A stretch of DNA of 64,000 nt from Phycisphaeraceae bacterium. Its GTDB lineage: Bacteria; Planctomycetota; Phycisphaerae; Phycisphaerales; UBA1924. The stretch is from the NCBI GenBank assembly GCA_021297895.1, contig JAJTHN010000010.1:1-64000 (forward strand). The letters are read 5' to 3'. The notes under the pieces are model-generated. The model was given only the letters and a program-made list of their open reading frames with translations, was not told where the DNA came from and searched no databases. The translations under genes were made by a program, and so were the position numbers. Below, piece after piece: positions 7,121 through 15,395 of this stretch (position 1 is its first letter; each line of letters starts with the position of its first letter).

Positions 7121-8872
7121 ATGACACGTTCCGCACGATCGCTCGCTCTGGCCGCTGGTTGCACGATGATGGTGGCGGCCTCCGCCGCTCAGGCTCAGCC
7201 GTTTCAGCACCTTTACGGGAACCCGAGCGGGCCGGACTTCAACTTCACGAACTTCCGGCACGTCGAGCAGACGGCCGATGGCGGCTATCTGCTGACGGGG
7301 CAGATCGACACGCTGACGACGCAGTTTGACCAGGATGCGCTGGTCGTGCGGATGACGCCGGCGGGGAATGTGATCTGGGCCAAGCGGTTCCGCACGGGCG
7401 ACCGCGAGCGCGGGCACGTGGTGCGCGAGACGCCCGATGGCGGCGCGATCGTGATCGGCCGCATCGAGAGCGAAATCAACGACTATCGCACGTTCATGCT
7501 CAAGCTGGACAGCGCCGGAAATCTGCAGTGGAGCCGCCGATATCGTGCGGGCGAACTGCCCTTCCAGGATGAGGGCGAGTCGAGCGTGCTGGTGAGCCAG
7601 ACGCCGCCGGGGTACGTGTTCGTGACGCGGTTCGATGATGCTCAGAACGGGCGTCTGCCGGTGTGGGTGCGGACCGATCCGAACGGTGCCGTGATCGCGG
7701 GCGGGTACTACATCACGACATCGACCACGCCTGATCGCGCGGCATCGTTCAACGACATTTCGTTCCTTCCCGACGGCACGATGCTGGTCGTGGGGCGTGC
7801 GGAGCAGCCGCTGCCGCCGGAGGTCTTCGAACCGGGAACCGCCGGGGCGCCCTTGCTGCAGGCCTCATCGAACGCGCTGGCGACGCGTCTGAACGCCGCC
7901 GGCTCTCCGGTGTGGACCAAGAGTTACGGCTTCGGGACCGTTCAGCAGGGCACTTCGCAGTACAACATCGAAGAGCGGGCCAACGGCGTGGATGTCGCGA
8001 ACTTTGTGACGGAGACCGGCGGGTCGGAGCTGCGCGGGTACATCGCCGGTCCGGCCGAGATGCCGTCGATTCCATTCGCGTTCAGCGGATCGTCCATGGC
8101 CTTCGGCATCGAGGCGTTCACCGGAAACCCCCGCTGGTTCAGCTACTTTGAGCGGTTCCAGGCGTCGGAGGTCGGCGTGCGGGCGCTGCGCGATGGGCGC
8201 ATGGCGATCGCCGGCGGGCTGCTGGGCAACGACTCGGTGAGTCCGGCGATGGCGCTGGTCAAGACGCCGGGCCAGAACCCGGTGGTGCACGAGTACTCTG
8301 CGGGATCGGGCCTGATGCAGGGCGTGACGCTCGACGCGTTCTCGGCGCCGGATACGTGGACGCTGGCGGGCAACGTGTTCGGATACGGCTTCATGGTGCA
8401 CACGGATCAGAACGCCGCGACGCCGTGCAACTACTCGACGCTCGGCCCGTTCTTCGAGAATCCGCAGACGCCGGTGCGGCCGCTGCAACTCGAGTCGCTC
8501 CAGTTCCCCGCGGCACGGGCGTGGGAGGTGACCTTCGGCGATGTCGCACTGCCGCTGGAGAGCCTGTGCACCGAGCCGCCGGCGTGCGTGTCGCAGTGCT
8601 CGCCCGCGGACATCGCCAACACCGACGGCGAGGTGTGCTCGACCTTCCCGTGCGGCACGCCATCCGGCGGGCCGGACAACGCGATCGACAACGGCGACTT
8701 CTCGGCGTTCTTCACCGCGTTCTTCTCCGACCCGAGCGACCCGTGCCACCTGGTGGCGGACATCGCCAACACCGATGGTGACACGGTGCTGACCGGCGGC
8801 GGACCGGACGGCGTGGTCGATAACGGCGACTTCACGGCGTTCTTCACGTACTTCTTCCAGGGCTGCCTGTAA
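7121..8872 (+). CDS. Secreted repeat protein with dockerin tail
   Basis: A signal peptide (MTRSARSLALAAGCTMMVAASAAQAQ) precedes a region of about 400 residues. It has repeated strands such as GGYLLTGQID...DALVVRMTPAGNVIWAKRF and DYRTFMLKLDSAGNLQWSRRY. These are beta-propeller-like repeats of the kind seen in secreted 'delta-60/SBBP' proteins, with a G-x-x-x-W-x-x-x-(Y/F) pattern. The C-terminus has two GC-type dockerin cassettes (CSPADIANTDG...FFQGCL), each with a longer Cys-containing insert than in the two genes at the left edge. The start ATG 7121 has AAAGGAG at 7108-7114; an in-frame ATG at 7094 would put nine extra residues before the signal peptide. A strong terminator follows at 8905-8943. 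Confidence 0.8.
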   Translation: MTRSARSLALAAGCTMMVAASAAQAQPFQHLYGNPSGPDFNFTNFRHVEQTADGGYLLTGQIDTLTTQFDQDALVVRMTPAGNVIWAKRFRTGDRERGHVVRETPDGGAIVIGRIESEINDYRTFMLKLDSAGNLQWSRRYRAGELPFQDEGESSVLVSQTPPGYVFVTRFDDAQNGRLPVWVRTDPNGAVIAGGYYITTSTTPDRAASFNDISFLPDGTMLVVGRAEQPLPPEVFEPGTAGAPLLQASSNALATRLNAAGSPVWTKSYGFGTVQQGTSQYNIEERANGVDVANFVTETGGSELRGYIAGPAEMPSIPFAFSGSSMAFGIEAFTGNPRWFSYFERFQASEVGVRALRDGRMAIAGGLLGNDSVSPAMALVKTPGQNPVVHEYSAGSGLMQGVTLDAFSAPDTWTLAGNVFGYGFMVHTDQNAATPCNYSTLGPFFENPQTPVRPLQLESLQFPAARAWEVTFGDVALPLESLCTEPPACVSQCSPADIANTDGEVCSTFPCGTPSGGPDNAIDNGDFSAFFTAFFSDPSDPCHLVADIANTDGDTVLTGGGPDGVVDNGDFTAFFTYFFQGCL

Positions 8873-8904
8873 GCATCCCCGATCGCATCACTGACTGTGT
8901 GCCG

Positions 8905-8943
8905 CGCCCCGCCGAGACCGCTCGGCGGGGCGGTGGTGCTTTT
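8905..8943 (+). terminator. Rho-independent-like terminator
   Basis: A perfect 12-bp stem (CGCCCCGCCGAG, 8905-8916, pairing with 8921-8932) closes on a 4-base loop ACCG. A GTGGTGC spacer and TTTT (8940-8943) follow. It lies 32 bp after the dockerin repeat gene and ends that transcript. Confidence 0.75.
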
Positions 8944-9012
8944 GCGTGAATTCGCGTCAGGCGGCTTGTTCGGGTTAGTGGGACTTAACTATCAGCGATC
9001 TATGGCGCGAAG

Positions 9013-9053
9013 TTGGCCAATGAATGAGATGTATGATACAGTACTGAAGTATC
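9013..9053 (+). promoter_or_regulatory. Candidate promoter and MarR-type operator
   Basis: GATAC and GTATC (9035-9039 and 9049-9053) form a 19-bp imperfect inverted repeat with AGTACT at its centre, the size MarR dimers bind. A -35-like TTGGCC (9013-9018) and a -10-like TACAGT (9037-9042, 18-bp spacing) would place the -10 inside the operator. This fits autorepression of the marR-DUF1566 pair just downstream. The assignment comes from sequence alone. Confidence 0.45.
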
Positions 9054-9088
9054 TGGTGCGGGCGGCAATGACACGGGAGAACCGGGCG

Positions 9089-9640
9089 ATGAGGCGGGCA
9101 CAACGAACCGCGGTACGCGGACGAGCGAAGGGGCGAGCGGTCCGCCCGGTGGGACAGCGGGAACACGCAGCGGATGCCGGTCGGCCGCTGCTTCACCTTG
9201 TGCTTCACACCGCGAAGATGCTGGAGGCGGTACTCCGGGAAGAGTTCGAAGCACATGGCATACATCACGGGCAAGGCCGTGTGCTGAGCGTGCTCAGCAC
9301 GAGCGACGGCGCGATGACGCAGGTGGAGCTTTCCCGGCGGCTGTTCATGGGGCAGCCGGGTGTTACGGCGGTGGTGTCGCGATTGGATGAACTCGGACAT
9401 GTTCGGCGGAGCACAAATCGGGGTGACGCGCGGGCGGTGATGGTGACATTGACCGAAGGGGGAAAGCGGGCCGCGGAGCTCGTACACGGAGTGTGGGCGC
9501 GGGTGGAATATCGGCTTGAATGTGGACTGTTGGAGTGTCTGGGCGATGAGGGGCCGACGCGTGCGCGTCTTGTGCTGGAATCGCTCCGAAACTCGATGCT
9601 CGCAAAGGACTCACAACACACGGAGGCAGGCGATGCGTAA
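9089..9640 (+). CDS. MarR family transcriptional regulator
   Basis: The winged-helix core is typical of MarR: LLHLVLHTAKMLEAVLREEFEAHGIHHGQGRVLSVLSTSDGAMTQVELSRRLFMGQPGVTAVVSRLDELGHVRRSTNRGDARAVMVTLTEGG. The recognition helix is the QPGVTAVVSRLDELG part, and the wing carries the usual R-x-x-N-R-x-D-x-R-A pattern. Such proteins bind palindromes as dimers and are often released by small phenolic or oxidising ligands. ATG 9089 has GGGAGA upstream. In-frame ATGs at 9068 and 9021 are alternatives, the latter before the putative operator. The stop overlaps the start of the next gene by 8 bases, so the two are translationally coupled. Confidence 0.88.
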   Translation: MRRAQRTAVRGRAKGRAVRPVGQREHAADAGRPLLHLVLHTAKMLEAVLREEFEAHGIHHGQGRVLSVLSTSDGAMTQVELSRRLFMGQPGVTAVVSRLDELGHVRRSTNRGDARAVMVTLTEGGKRAAELVHGVWARVEYRLECGLLECLGDEGPTRARLVLESLRNSMLAKDSQHTEAGDA

Positions 9641-10928
9641 GTCGATGCGAATCGCGACGGCGGCGACACTGACAGGGGTGAGCGGATGGTTGGGTGCAGG
9701 AACGGGGCTGGGACCGATATCGGGAGAGGGCGAACGCGCGGCAACGCGCCGGCCATATGCGATCGTGCATACCGGGCAGGACCTGTGCACGGACGACCTT
9801 GGAGCGGTGATTTCTCCGACGCCCGGTGGGGCGTTTGATGGCCAGGATGCACAGCATGTTCGCAACCCGATGGTCTATGTGGTAACCGAACAGGGAACCG
9901 TCCGGGATGAGGTCACGGGTCTGGAGTGGACTCGAGTGCCGGAGGCGTGCACGTATCGGCAGGCAGCGGAGCTTGCAAGGGCGTGCAGGGTGGGGGGGCA
10001 TGATGATTGGCGGCTGCCGAGCGTGAAGGAGTTGTACTCACTCATTGACTTCCGCGGAGGTAGCGGATTTTCACCGATGAGGCCGTACATCGACACGAGC
10101 GTTTTCGAGTTTCACTTCAACGCACCGGGCGGACGAGGGCGGGCGATCGATGCGCAGTACTGGACGAGCACGGAGTATGTCGGGCTGACGATGAACGGCG
10201 ACGCGACGGTCTTTGGTGTGAACTTCGCCGACGGCCGAATCAAGGGGTACCCGCGTGATCGGCATCCATTGGAGGGAGAAATGCAGCGCTGGGCGCGATT
10301 TGTCCGCGGGAACATGGGGTATGGCACGAACGACTTCGTCGACCGAGGTGATGGGACGGTGCTCGATCGTGCAACGGGCCTGATGTGGTCAAAGGCCGAT
10401 AGCGGGCGCGGGATGAACTGGAGGGACGCCCTGGCCTTTGCATCGGCGTCGACACTTGCCGGACACACGGACTGGCGTGTGCCGACAGCCAAGGAACTGC
10501 AGTCGATCGTTGACTACACCTTCGCGCCGGATGCGCAGGATGTATCCAAGCGACGAGCGGCGATCGACCCCGTCTTCGAGGTGAGCGAGGTGGAGTCATA
10601 CTTCTGGACATCGACCACCCATAACGAAGCGCCCGGAAAGCTGCTCGGGACGCAGGCGGTGTATGTGTGCTTCGGGCGAGCGCTCGGGAAGATGCCTCTT
10701 CCGCCAACAGTCGGAAACAGGCCGGCGGGGGAGCAGAGACCGCCGGGCGCAGGACCGGTTGAGGTGCGCGACGGATTCATCAATGTTCACGGCGCGGGGT
10801 CGCAGCGGAGCGATCCGAAGTCGGGGAATCCAGAGGATGCGCGGTACAAGGGGGGATTCGGGCCACAGGGTGACGATGTCCGGATCCACAACTTTGTGCG
10901 GCTCGTACGTGTTCCTGAGGGGGAGTGA
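9633..10928 (+). CDS. Secreted protein with two DUF1566 domains
   Basis: The start ATG 9633 lies inside the end of the MarR gene (8-base overlap) with GGAGG seven bases upstream. A short hydrophobic N-terminus (IATAATLTGVSGWLGAGTG) suggests export. Two DUF1566 (Lcl C-terminal) domains follow. The first is VRDEVTGLEWTR...DDWRLPSVKELYSLID (residues about 90-140). The second is VLDRATGLMWSK...TDWRVPTAKELQSIVDY (about 235-290). Both hold the W-R-[LV]-P-[ST]-x-K-E-L signature and later YWTSTE or FWTSTT strands. The family is common in secreted bacterial proteins and lacks a defined biochemical role. Tight coupling to MarR implies regulated expression. Confidence 0.85.
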   Translation: MRKSMRIATAATLTGVSGWLGAGTGLGPISGEGERAATRRPYAIVHTGQDLCTDDLGAVISPTPGGAFDGQDAQHVRNPMVYVVTEQGTVRDEVTGLEWTRVPEACTYRQAAELARACRVGGHDDWRLPSVKELYSLIDFRGGSGFSPMRPYIDTSVFEFHFNAPGGRGRAIDAQYWTSTEYVGLTMNGDATVFGVNFADGRIKGYPRDRHPLEGEMQRWARFVRGNMGYGTNDFVDRGDGTVLDRATGLMWSKADSGRGMNWRDALAFASASTLAGHTDWRVPTAKELQSIVDYTFAPDAQDVSKRRAAIDPVFEVSEVESYFWTSTTHNEAPGKLLGTQAVYVCFGRALGKMPLPPTVGNRPAGEQRPPGAGPVEVRDGFINVHGAGSQRSDPKSGNPEDARYKGGFGPQGDDVRIHNFVRLVRVPEGE

Positions 10929-10995
10929 AGATCTGTGTCAAGACATGCGTTGGTACTGGCTTGAGGCGGGTGTGGCCGCGGCGCGGGGAGGCGTG

Positions 10996-11733
10996 ATGAC
11001 GCGGGTGGAGACGCTTCGACGGCGCAGGAACTGGCTCAGCCTGGGCGTCATCATGCTGGTGTTGTGCGTGTGTGCCGCGGGGCTGTGGGGGGCCAGCAGG
11101 CAGCCCGGAGCACGGACGGTGATCGGGAACGTTCTCGGCGGATCGCCAATCGCAGGGCCAACACACTTGGTGAGTTTCTTCCTCGTCGGGCGGCGGAGTG
11201 GCGACGGGGCGGTCCAGGTGAGCATCACCGATGGGTCGCTGTTCTCGGGTGATGTGGAGGTGATCGGGAAGGCGCACCTGTTCCGGCCGCATGGCGGGAG
11301 CGGCTTCTGGGTTGGCTCGCAGAAGCGAACACGCATGTGGATCATGGTCGCCGATGACTCGGGGACGCTGTCGCCGGGCGAGTTGTTGCAGGTTCGGCGA
11401 TTGGTCTGCGATCTGTACCGGCCCGCGGCGACGGCCGCGGAGTTGCCATGGCTGGCGACGCTCGCGACCGTGGATGTGAACAACGAGACGATCGATCCGA
11501 TCGGCGTGGTGCTGGAGGTGCTGATCACGCTGATGGTGGCCGGTGCGATCGGGCTGGGTGTGTGGCGGTTCAGGGTCGGGCGGGAACTGACGCTGTGGAA
11601 ACAGTTGGAACTGGATGGCGGCCGGTGGTGTCCCAAGTGCGGATATGAGGCGTGCGGGGCGCGGATCTGCCCCGAGTGCGGCCTGGTGATTCCGGTGGCG
11701 GCGGCGGGGTCGGGAGATGGAGTGCGGGGGTAG
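10996..11733 (+). CDS. Membrane protein with C-terminal CxxC zinc ribbon, paralogue of 12808-13545
   Basis: This 245-residue protein has an N-terminal membrane helix (LGVIMLVLCVCAAGLW), an extracytoplasmic domain, a second helix (PIGVVLEVLITLMVAGAIGLGVW) and a C-terminal ribbon CPKCGYEACGARICPECG. It shares the pattern L(S/T)P...VRR...DLY...LAT.DV...P.G..LE plus the ribbon with the product of 12808-13545. I recognise no named family. ATG 10996 is preceded by GGGGAGG at 10985-10991; an ATG at 10945 would add 17 residues. The gene follows the DUF1566 gene by 67 bp on the same strand. Confidence 0.72.
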   Translation: MTRVETLRRRRNWLSLGVIMLVLCVCAAGLWGASRQPGARTVIGNVLGGSPIAGPTHLVSFFLVGRRSGDGAVQVSITDGSLFSGDVEVIGKAHLFRPHGGSGFWVGSQKRTRMWIMVADDSGTLSPGELLQVRRLVCDLYRPAATAAELPWLATLATVDVNNETIDPIGVVLEVLITLMVAGAIGLGVWRFRVGRELTLWKQLELDGGRWCPKCGYEACGARICPECGLVIPVAAAGSGDGVRG

Positions 11734-11777
11734 ACTTGCCGATATGGGAGTGGGCGGGGGCATTTGGAGGCACAGGA

Positions 11778-12707
11778 ATGTCGCGAGCGATGAGCGGTCG
11801 GAGCGTTTCGGCGTGGCTGGTGATGGCGGCGGGGCTTTGCGTGTCGGGCGTGGCGATGGGGCAGGTTGTGCCGCCGGCGCCGCCCGCGCCCGCACCGACG
11901 CCCGCGTATGAGCCTCCGGCGCCGCCGCCCCCGCCGCCGGTGCCGGTCGCGGCCAAGGTGGTGGAGACTCCGAACATCGTCGAGCGCGATGCGCAGGGGC
12001 GACTGGTGGTGCTGACGCAGACCAGCGATGAGGCCGCGTTGTCGAAGATGACGCTGGAAGCCGAGAAGTCCGGGCTGCGGGCGCAGGTGATCGAGGAGCG
12101 GCGAGCGCGTGTTCACGCGATGCTGAGCAAGCAGGCGACGACGGCGCTGTCGGTTCGCAAGGCGATGCCGACGATCGACGGCATGGAACTGCAGGAAGTG
12201 ATGGAGCTTGCGCCGCAGGTGCGGCTGCTGAATGTGCAGCCGAGCCTGGGCACGATGATGATGCAGGCGGGGGCGATTTCGCAGCCGGAACTGGATGCGG
12301 TGAACCGCGCGGGCCAGGCGTACAACCAGGCGCTGGCGAAGGAAGCGGACCCGGACAACAAGGGCGGCGGCGGGGCGATGCAAGCGATCGCGCGGACGCA
12401 GATGCGCCGCGCGGTGTTCGAGGCGATGCGCGAATACGACTCGCTGCTGCTGAAGCTCGCGAGCCAGTGGGCGGGCGTGAAGGGGACGCTGGGCGAGTTC
12501 AGCGACGCGGCGGCGCTGGCCGCGGCGGAGGCGAAGGTCGCCTCGGCGACGAGCGACGGAGCGAAGATCGAGGCGATGCTCGGCGTGCTGAGCACGCTCA
12601 ACGCCGAACAGCAAGCCAAGGCGCTCAGCGCCGTGGCCACGCCGACCCCGGCCAACCCGGTGGTCCCGGCGAGCGCGCCGCCGGTGACGCGGCCGGCGGG
12701 CAGGTGA
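11778..12707 (+). CDS. Exported protein with Pro-rich linker and helical domain
   Basis: No family is recognised. The N-terminus is a clear signal peptide (SVSAWLVMAAGLCVSGVAMGQ). A proline-rich linker of about 35 residues follows. The remaining 220 residues are Ala/Glu/Lys-rich and probably helical (for example SKMTLEAEKSGLRAQVIEERRARVHAMLSKQ). The C-terminus ends with another Pro/Ala stretch. The composition suits a periplasmic helical protein spaced from the membrane or wall. ATG 11778 is preceded by GGAGGCACAGGA. A strong hairpin at 12717-12744 follows the stop. Confidence 0.65.
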   Translation: MSRAMSGRSVSAWLVMAAGLCVSGVAMGQVVPPAPPAPAPTPAYEPPAPPPPPPVPVAAKVVETPNIVERDAQGRLVVLTQTSDEAALSKMTLEAEKSGLRAQVIEERRARVHAMLSKQATTALSVRKAMPTIDGMELQEVMELAPQVRLLNVQPSLGTMMMQAGAISQPELDAVNRAGQAYNQALAKEADPDNKGGGGAMQAIARTQMRRAVFEAMREYDSLLLKLASQWAGVKGTLGEFSDAAALAAAEAKVASATSDGAKIEAMLGVLSTLNAEQQAKALSAVATPTPANPVVPASAPPVTRPAGR

Positions 12708-12716
12708 GCGATCGCG

Positions 12717-12744
12717 GGGCTCGTGCGCGACAGCGCACGAGCCC
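12717..12744 (+). terminator. Strong hairpin after the Pro-rich exported protein gene
   Basis: GGGCTCGTGCGC (12717-12728) pairs perfectly with 12733-12744 around a GACA loop, starting nine bases after the stop codon at 12707. There is no T-tract, so it may terminate with Rho or act as an mRNA 3' stabiliser. Confidence 0.6.
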
Positions 12745-12807
12745 AGCTTGATCGGGGGCCATCGAGCGCGGGCTCGGTAAATCGGGGAGGCGGTGGCGGT
12801 GGCGGGG

Positions 12808-13545
12808 ATGTCAACTGATCTTGATCGGCTGCACACGCGCTTGTTCGTGTTGCTGTTGGCGCTTGTCGTCGCGCTGGTCGCGTTGCTGACTGCGTGCGGG
12901 AGTTGGAAGCGGGAGTCTGGCGGCTTGGTGGGCGCATTGGTCTCGGGGCCGCGACGGCCGGGCCCACTTCCGTCTTCCCCGTACCGCTGGAATGTGTTTC
13001 GTCGTCTGAGCGACGGTGAGCTTCGGCTGGATGAGGGTTGGGGCATTTCAGAATATGAGCCGTTCGGCCATGTCCTCGTCATGAGAACATCGGGAACCAC
13101 CGGCTTGTGGCTGGGATCGGCTCAGTGGGTCAGTCTCATAGTTGTGGTGTCTCCATTCCGCGAGGACCTTACTCCGGAACAGCAATTCGACGTGCGTCGA
13201 AAGGCTCGCGACCTTTACGCGATGCGCCGGGGCATTGGTGGAACTGGCGTGGAGGCGGATCGCATCCGTCGGCTGGCGACGGAAGATGTACACGATGCGT
13301 GGTTCAAACCGGTCGGTGCCGCGTTGGAGTTGATCGCGTCGATCCTGGCGATCTCGATCGTGGTGGTCGGCACGAAGTGGCTTCTTGTAGCGGTGCGCGT
13401 CGCGCGGATGCCGCGGGGGATTGCCGGACGACGGCCGATGCGTGAGATCTGCGGGCGATGCGGCTATGACGTTCGCGGGCTGAGCGTGTGTCCCGAGTGC
13501 GGCAACGGCCGACGCCGCGGCGATCCGACGCGGCGGGAGACGTGA
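12808..13545 (+). CDS. Membrane protein with C-terminal zinc ribbon, paralogue of 10996-11733
   Basis: The protein has a hydrophobic N-terminal helix (LFVLLLALVVALVALLTAC), an extracytoplasmic domain, a second helix near residue 185 (ALELIASILAISIVVVGTKWLLVAV) and a C-terminal ribbon CGRCGYDVRGLSVCPECG. Order and spacing match the product of 10996-11733, and the two share the L-T/S-P...VRR..DLY...LATEDV motif. The start is uncertain: ATG 12808 is chosen, while GTG 12799 or 12793 is nearer a GGGGAGG at 12784. A Cys at the end of the first helix (LLTACGS) resembles a lipobox only loosely. Function unknown. Confidence 0.68.
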   Translation: MSTDLDRLHTRLFVLLLALVVALVALLTACGSWKRESGGLVGALVSGPRRPGPLPSSPYRWNVFRRLSDGELRLDEGWGISEYEPFGHVLVMRTSGTTGLWLGSAQWVSLIVVVSPFREDLTPEQQFDVRRKARDLYAMRRGIGGTGVEADRIRRLATEDVHDAWFKPVGAALELIASILAISIVVVGTKWLLVAVRVARMPRGIAGRRPMREICGRCGYDVRGLSVCPECGNGRRRGDPTRRET

Positions 13546-13637
13546 AGAAGAAGGCCCGCTGCTCCACGCCGCGGCTCCGTGTACAGACGATCAGAAACTC
13601 ATGTCCGAGTCCGTGATGGGCATCGGTGCGCTCGGCC

Positions 13638-15266
13638 TCACGGTGCTTCGACAGTCTGCACGACAGCATCAAGCGGCATACAGAGATCCACTCGCCAGTA
13701 TGACGAGGCATCGAAGCGCGTGAGCGCCGCGAGTTCATCCGTACGCACGCGGATTCGCAGCGCGCTGGCATCGATCGATCCGTCGGCGATACGCGCGAGC
13801 ACGGCCTGATCGCCGGCGATGGGGAAGAGAGCATCAACCCCGACAAGGTTCGATCGGCACGACGGATCCCAGGTAGTGCATCCCATGTCGCTGAGTCGAA
13901 GAACCACTCGCGACTCGGCGAGTGTGCGACACGGTTCTTGAACATCGAAGAACTCAACTCGGATAGCGGCGGCGATGTTCGCGCTCATCTGTCTCACAAA
14001 TCCCTCGCCGATCCGAATCGAGAGTCTCCACGAGGCAGCGCGAGTGGAGGAGTCAGCGGAAACGTCGGCGATGTTGACAAGCTCCGCGCGAAACGTTGAG
14101 GCAAATGCGTCCGTCATCGCAGGCGAGTCGACAGGGGTCATGGCGCTCTCGAGCCCGTCTACAAGAGTGATCGGGAGGTAGGTCGTTGTCGCCAAAACGC
14201 CATCACGCGAGTACACCCGAGCGGAGATCGGGAGCCGACCATCGATCAGCGCGACGGGTATCGGGACATCGGGTTTGATCGCGATGAGTGAGTCCGGATA
14301 CGGATCGCCACCGCTTGCCTGCGGGATTTCGGTCGGTGCGTTCACTTCAAAAACAGATCCGCCGCGCCGCGACGACGGTATCAGAATGTGCATCGGAATC
14401 GAGGCCGGCCAGCGACTTCGCCACCGAAGCGCGGCGCGATTCTGCTTGAGCACGTGCGAGAGCTGCCACCGTGACGAGAGCCGTCCGGCGAAGAGACGAC
14501 GGCGAATGTTGGATGAGAGATCGGTGCTGGTATCGACACCGATGACTCGCTCGAGCATGACTACGACGGCACTCGGAAGCGGATCGATGAATCCGCGCGA
14601 ACGCCAAGTCGGAAAGATCATCAGTGCGCTCGCGACGATCAAGCAGCACGATAGGGCAAGCGGCCTGGAGACACGAACTTCAAGCATCGGGCGACGCGGG
14701 GCAAACGCATCGCGTGCGTGCGCAAGGTACCCGCATTCCGGACAGCGAAGAAGATCAAGACCATTCATGGAGTACCGGCACTCAGGACACCTCAGTGCTG
14801 CCCGTCGTACTGGGCGGACCGATGCGTTTGCTGCGCGAAAGGAAATGGTGATCGCCAGCAGGCATAGCGCGGCGGCGATCGCATAAAACCACTGATCGCT
14901 CACGCTTCTCATCGTGAACCAGAGTTCGCTCAGGCTTCGGCTTCTCGACGAGCCAAGAAAGTACAAGGCGACAAGAATTCCTGAAACGATCAGCAAGCAG
15001 CCAAAGGTCTTCTGCTCAATTGAACCCGAATCGGAACCGCCCTGATGACGAAGCACCTCAACAGATGGTCGTTGGAAGCCACACGCCGTACAGACAGGGC
15101 CGTGGCGGCCGAATGACCAGTCGCGGCATGCGGGGCACCGGAGCGAGTGCAGGCGGCGTCGGGTGACAATCAACCAGGTGCCGAATGCGATCGCACCGAT
15201 GACAAGAATCGAAACGGCAGCAATGTGCCACCAACTATTCGTACTGCTGAGCGAGAAGACAGGCAT
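13638..15266 (-). CDS. Membrane protein with two zinc ribbons, paralogue of 4044-5399
   Basis: Near the N-terminus is a helix (WWHIAAVSILVIGAIAFGTWLIV), then one ribbon CPACRDWSFGRHGPVCTACGF. Another helix pair follows (FGCLLIVSGILVALYFLGS and FYAIAAALCLLAITISFRA), then a second ribbon CPECRYSMNGLDLLRCPECGYLA. A final hydrophobic segment (LALSCCLIVASALMIF) leads to a soluble domain of about 330 residues. From the second ribbon on it aligns with the product of 4044-5399, so this protein is that architecture with an additional ribbon-plus-helices module at the front. The base composition is visibly less GC-rich than that of its neighbours. ATG 15266 has a run of Gs just upstream. Function unknown. 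Confidence 0.75.
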   Translation of the reverse strand: MPVFSLSSTNSWWHIAAVSILVIGAIAFGTWLIVTRRRLHSLRCPACRDWSFGRHGPVCTACGFQRPSVEVLRHQGGSDSGSIEQKTFGCLLIVSGILVALYFLGSSRSRSLSELWFTMRSVSDQWFYAIAAALCLLAITISFRAANASVRPVRRAALRCPECRYSMNGLDLLRCPECGYLAHARDAFAPRRPMLEVRVSRPLALSCCLIVASALMIFPTWRSRGFIDPLPSAVVVMLERVIGVDTSTDLSSNIRRRLFAGRLSSRWQLSHVLKQNRAALRWRSRWPASIPMHILIPSSRRGGSVFEVNAPTEIPQASGGDPYPDSLIAIKPDVPIPVALIDGRLPISARVYSRDGVLATTTYLPITLVDGLESAMTPVDSPAMTDAFASTFRAELVNIADVSADSSTRAASWRLSIRIGEGFVRQMSANIAAAIRVEFFDVQEPCRTLAESRVVLRLSDMGCTTWDPSCRSNLVGVDALFPIAGDQAVLARIADGSIDASALRIRVRTDELAALTRFDASSYWRVDLCMPLDAVVQTVEAP

Positions 15267-15395
15267 TTTGCCCCCCGGACTTTGCCGTCGGTCTATTCGC
15301 ACCCTGAGTATTCCGGGTTCCGAACGAACCTTCGGCAGCTCTTTTGAGGTTTGGCCGGTGCCAACCGGAAGCACATGAGGCACTTGCGGAAGGCG

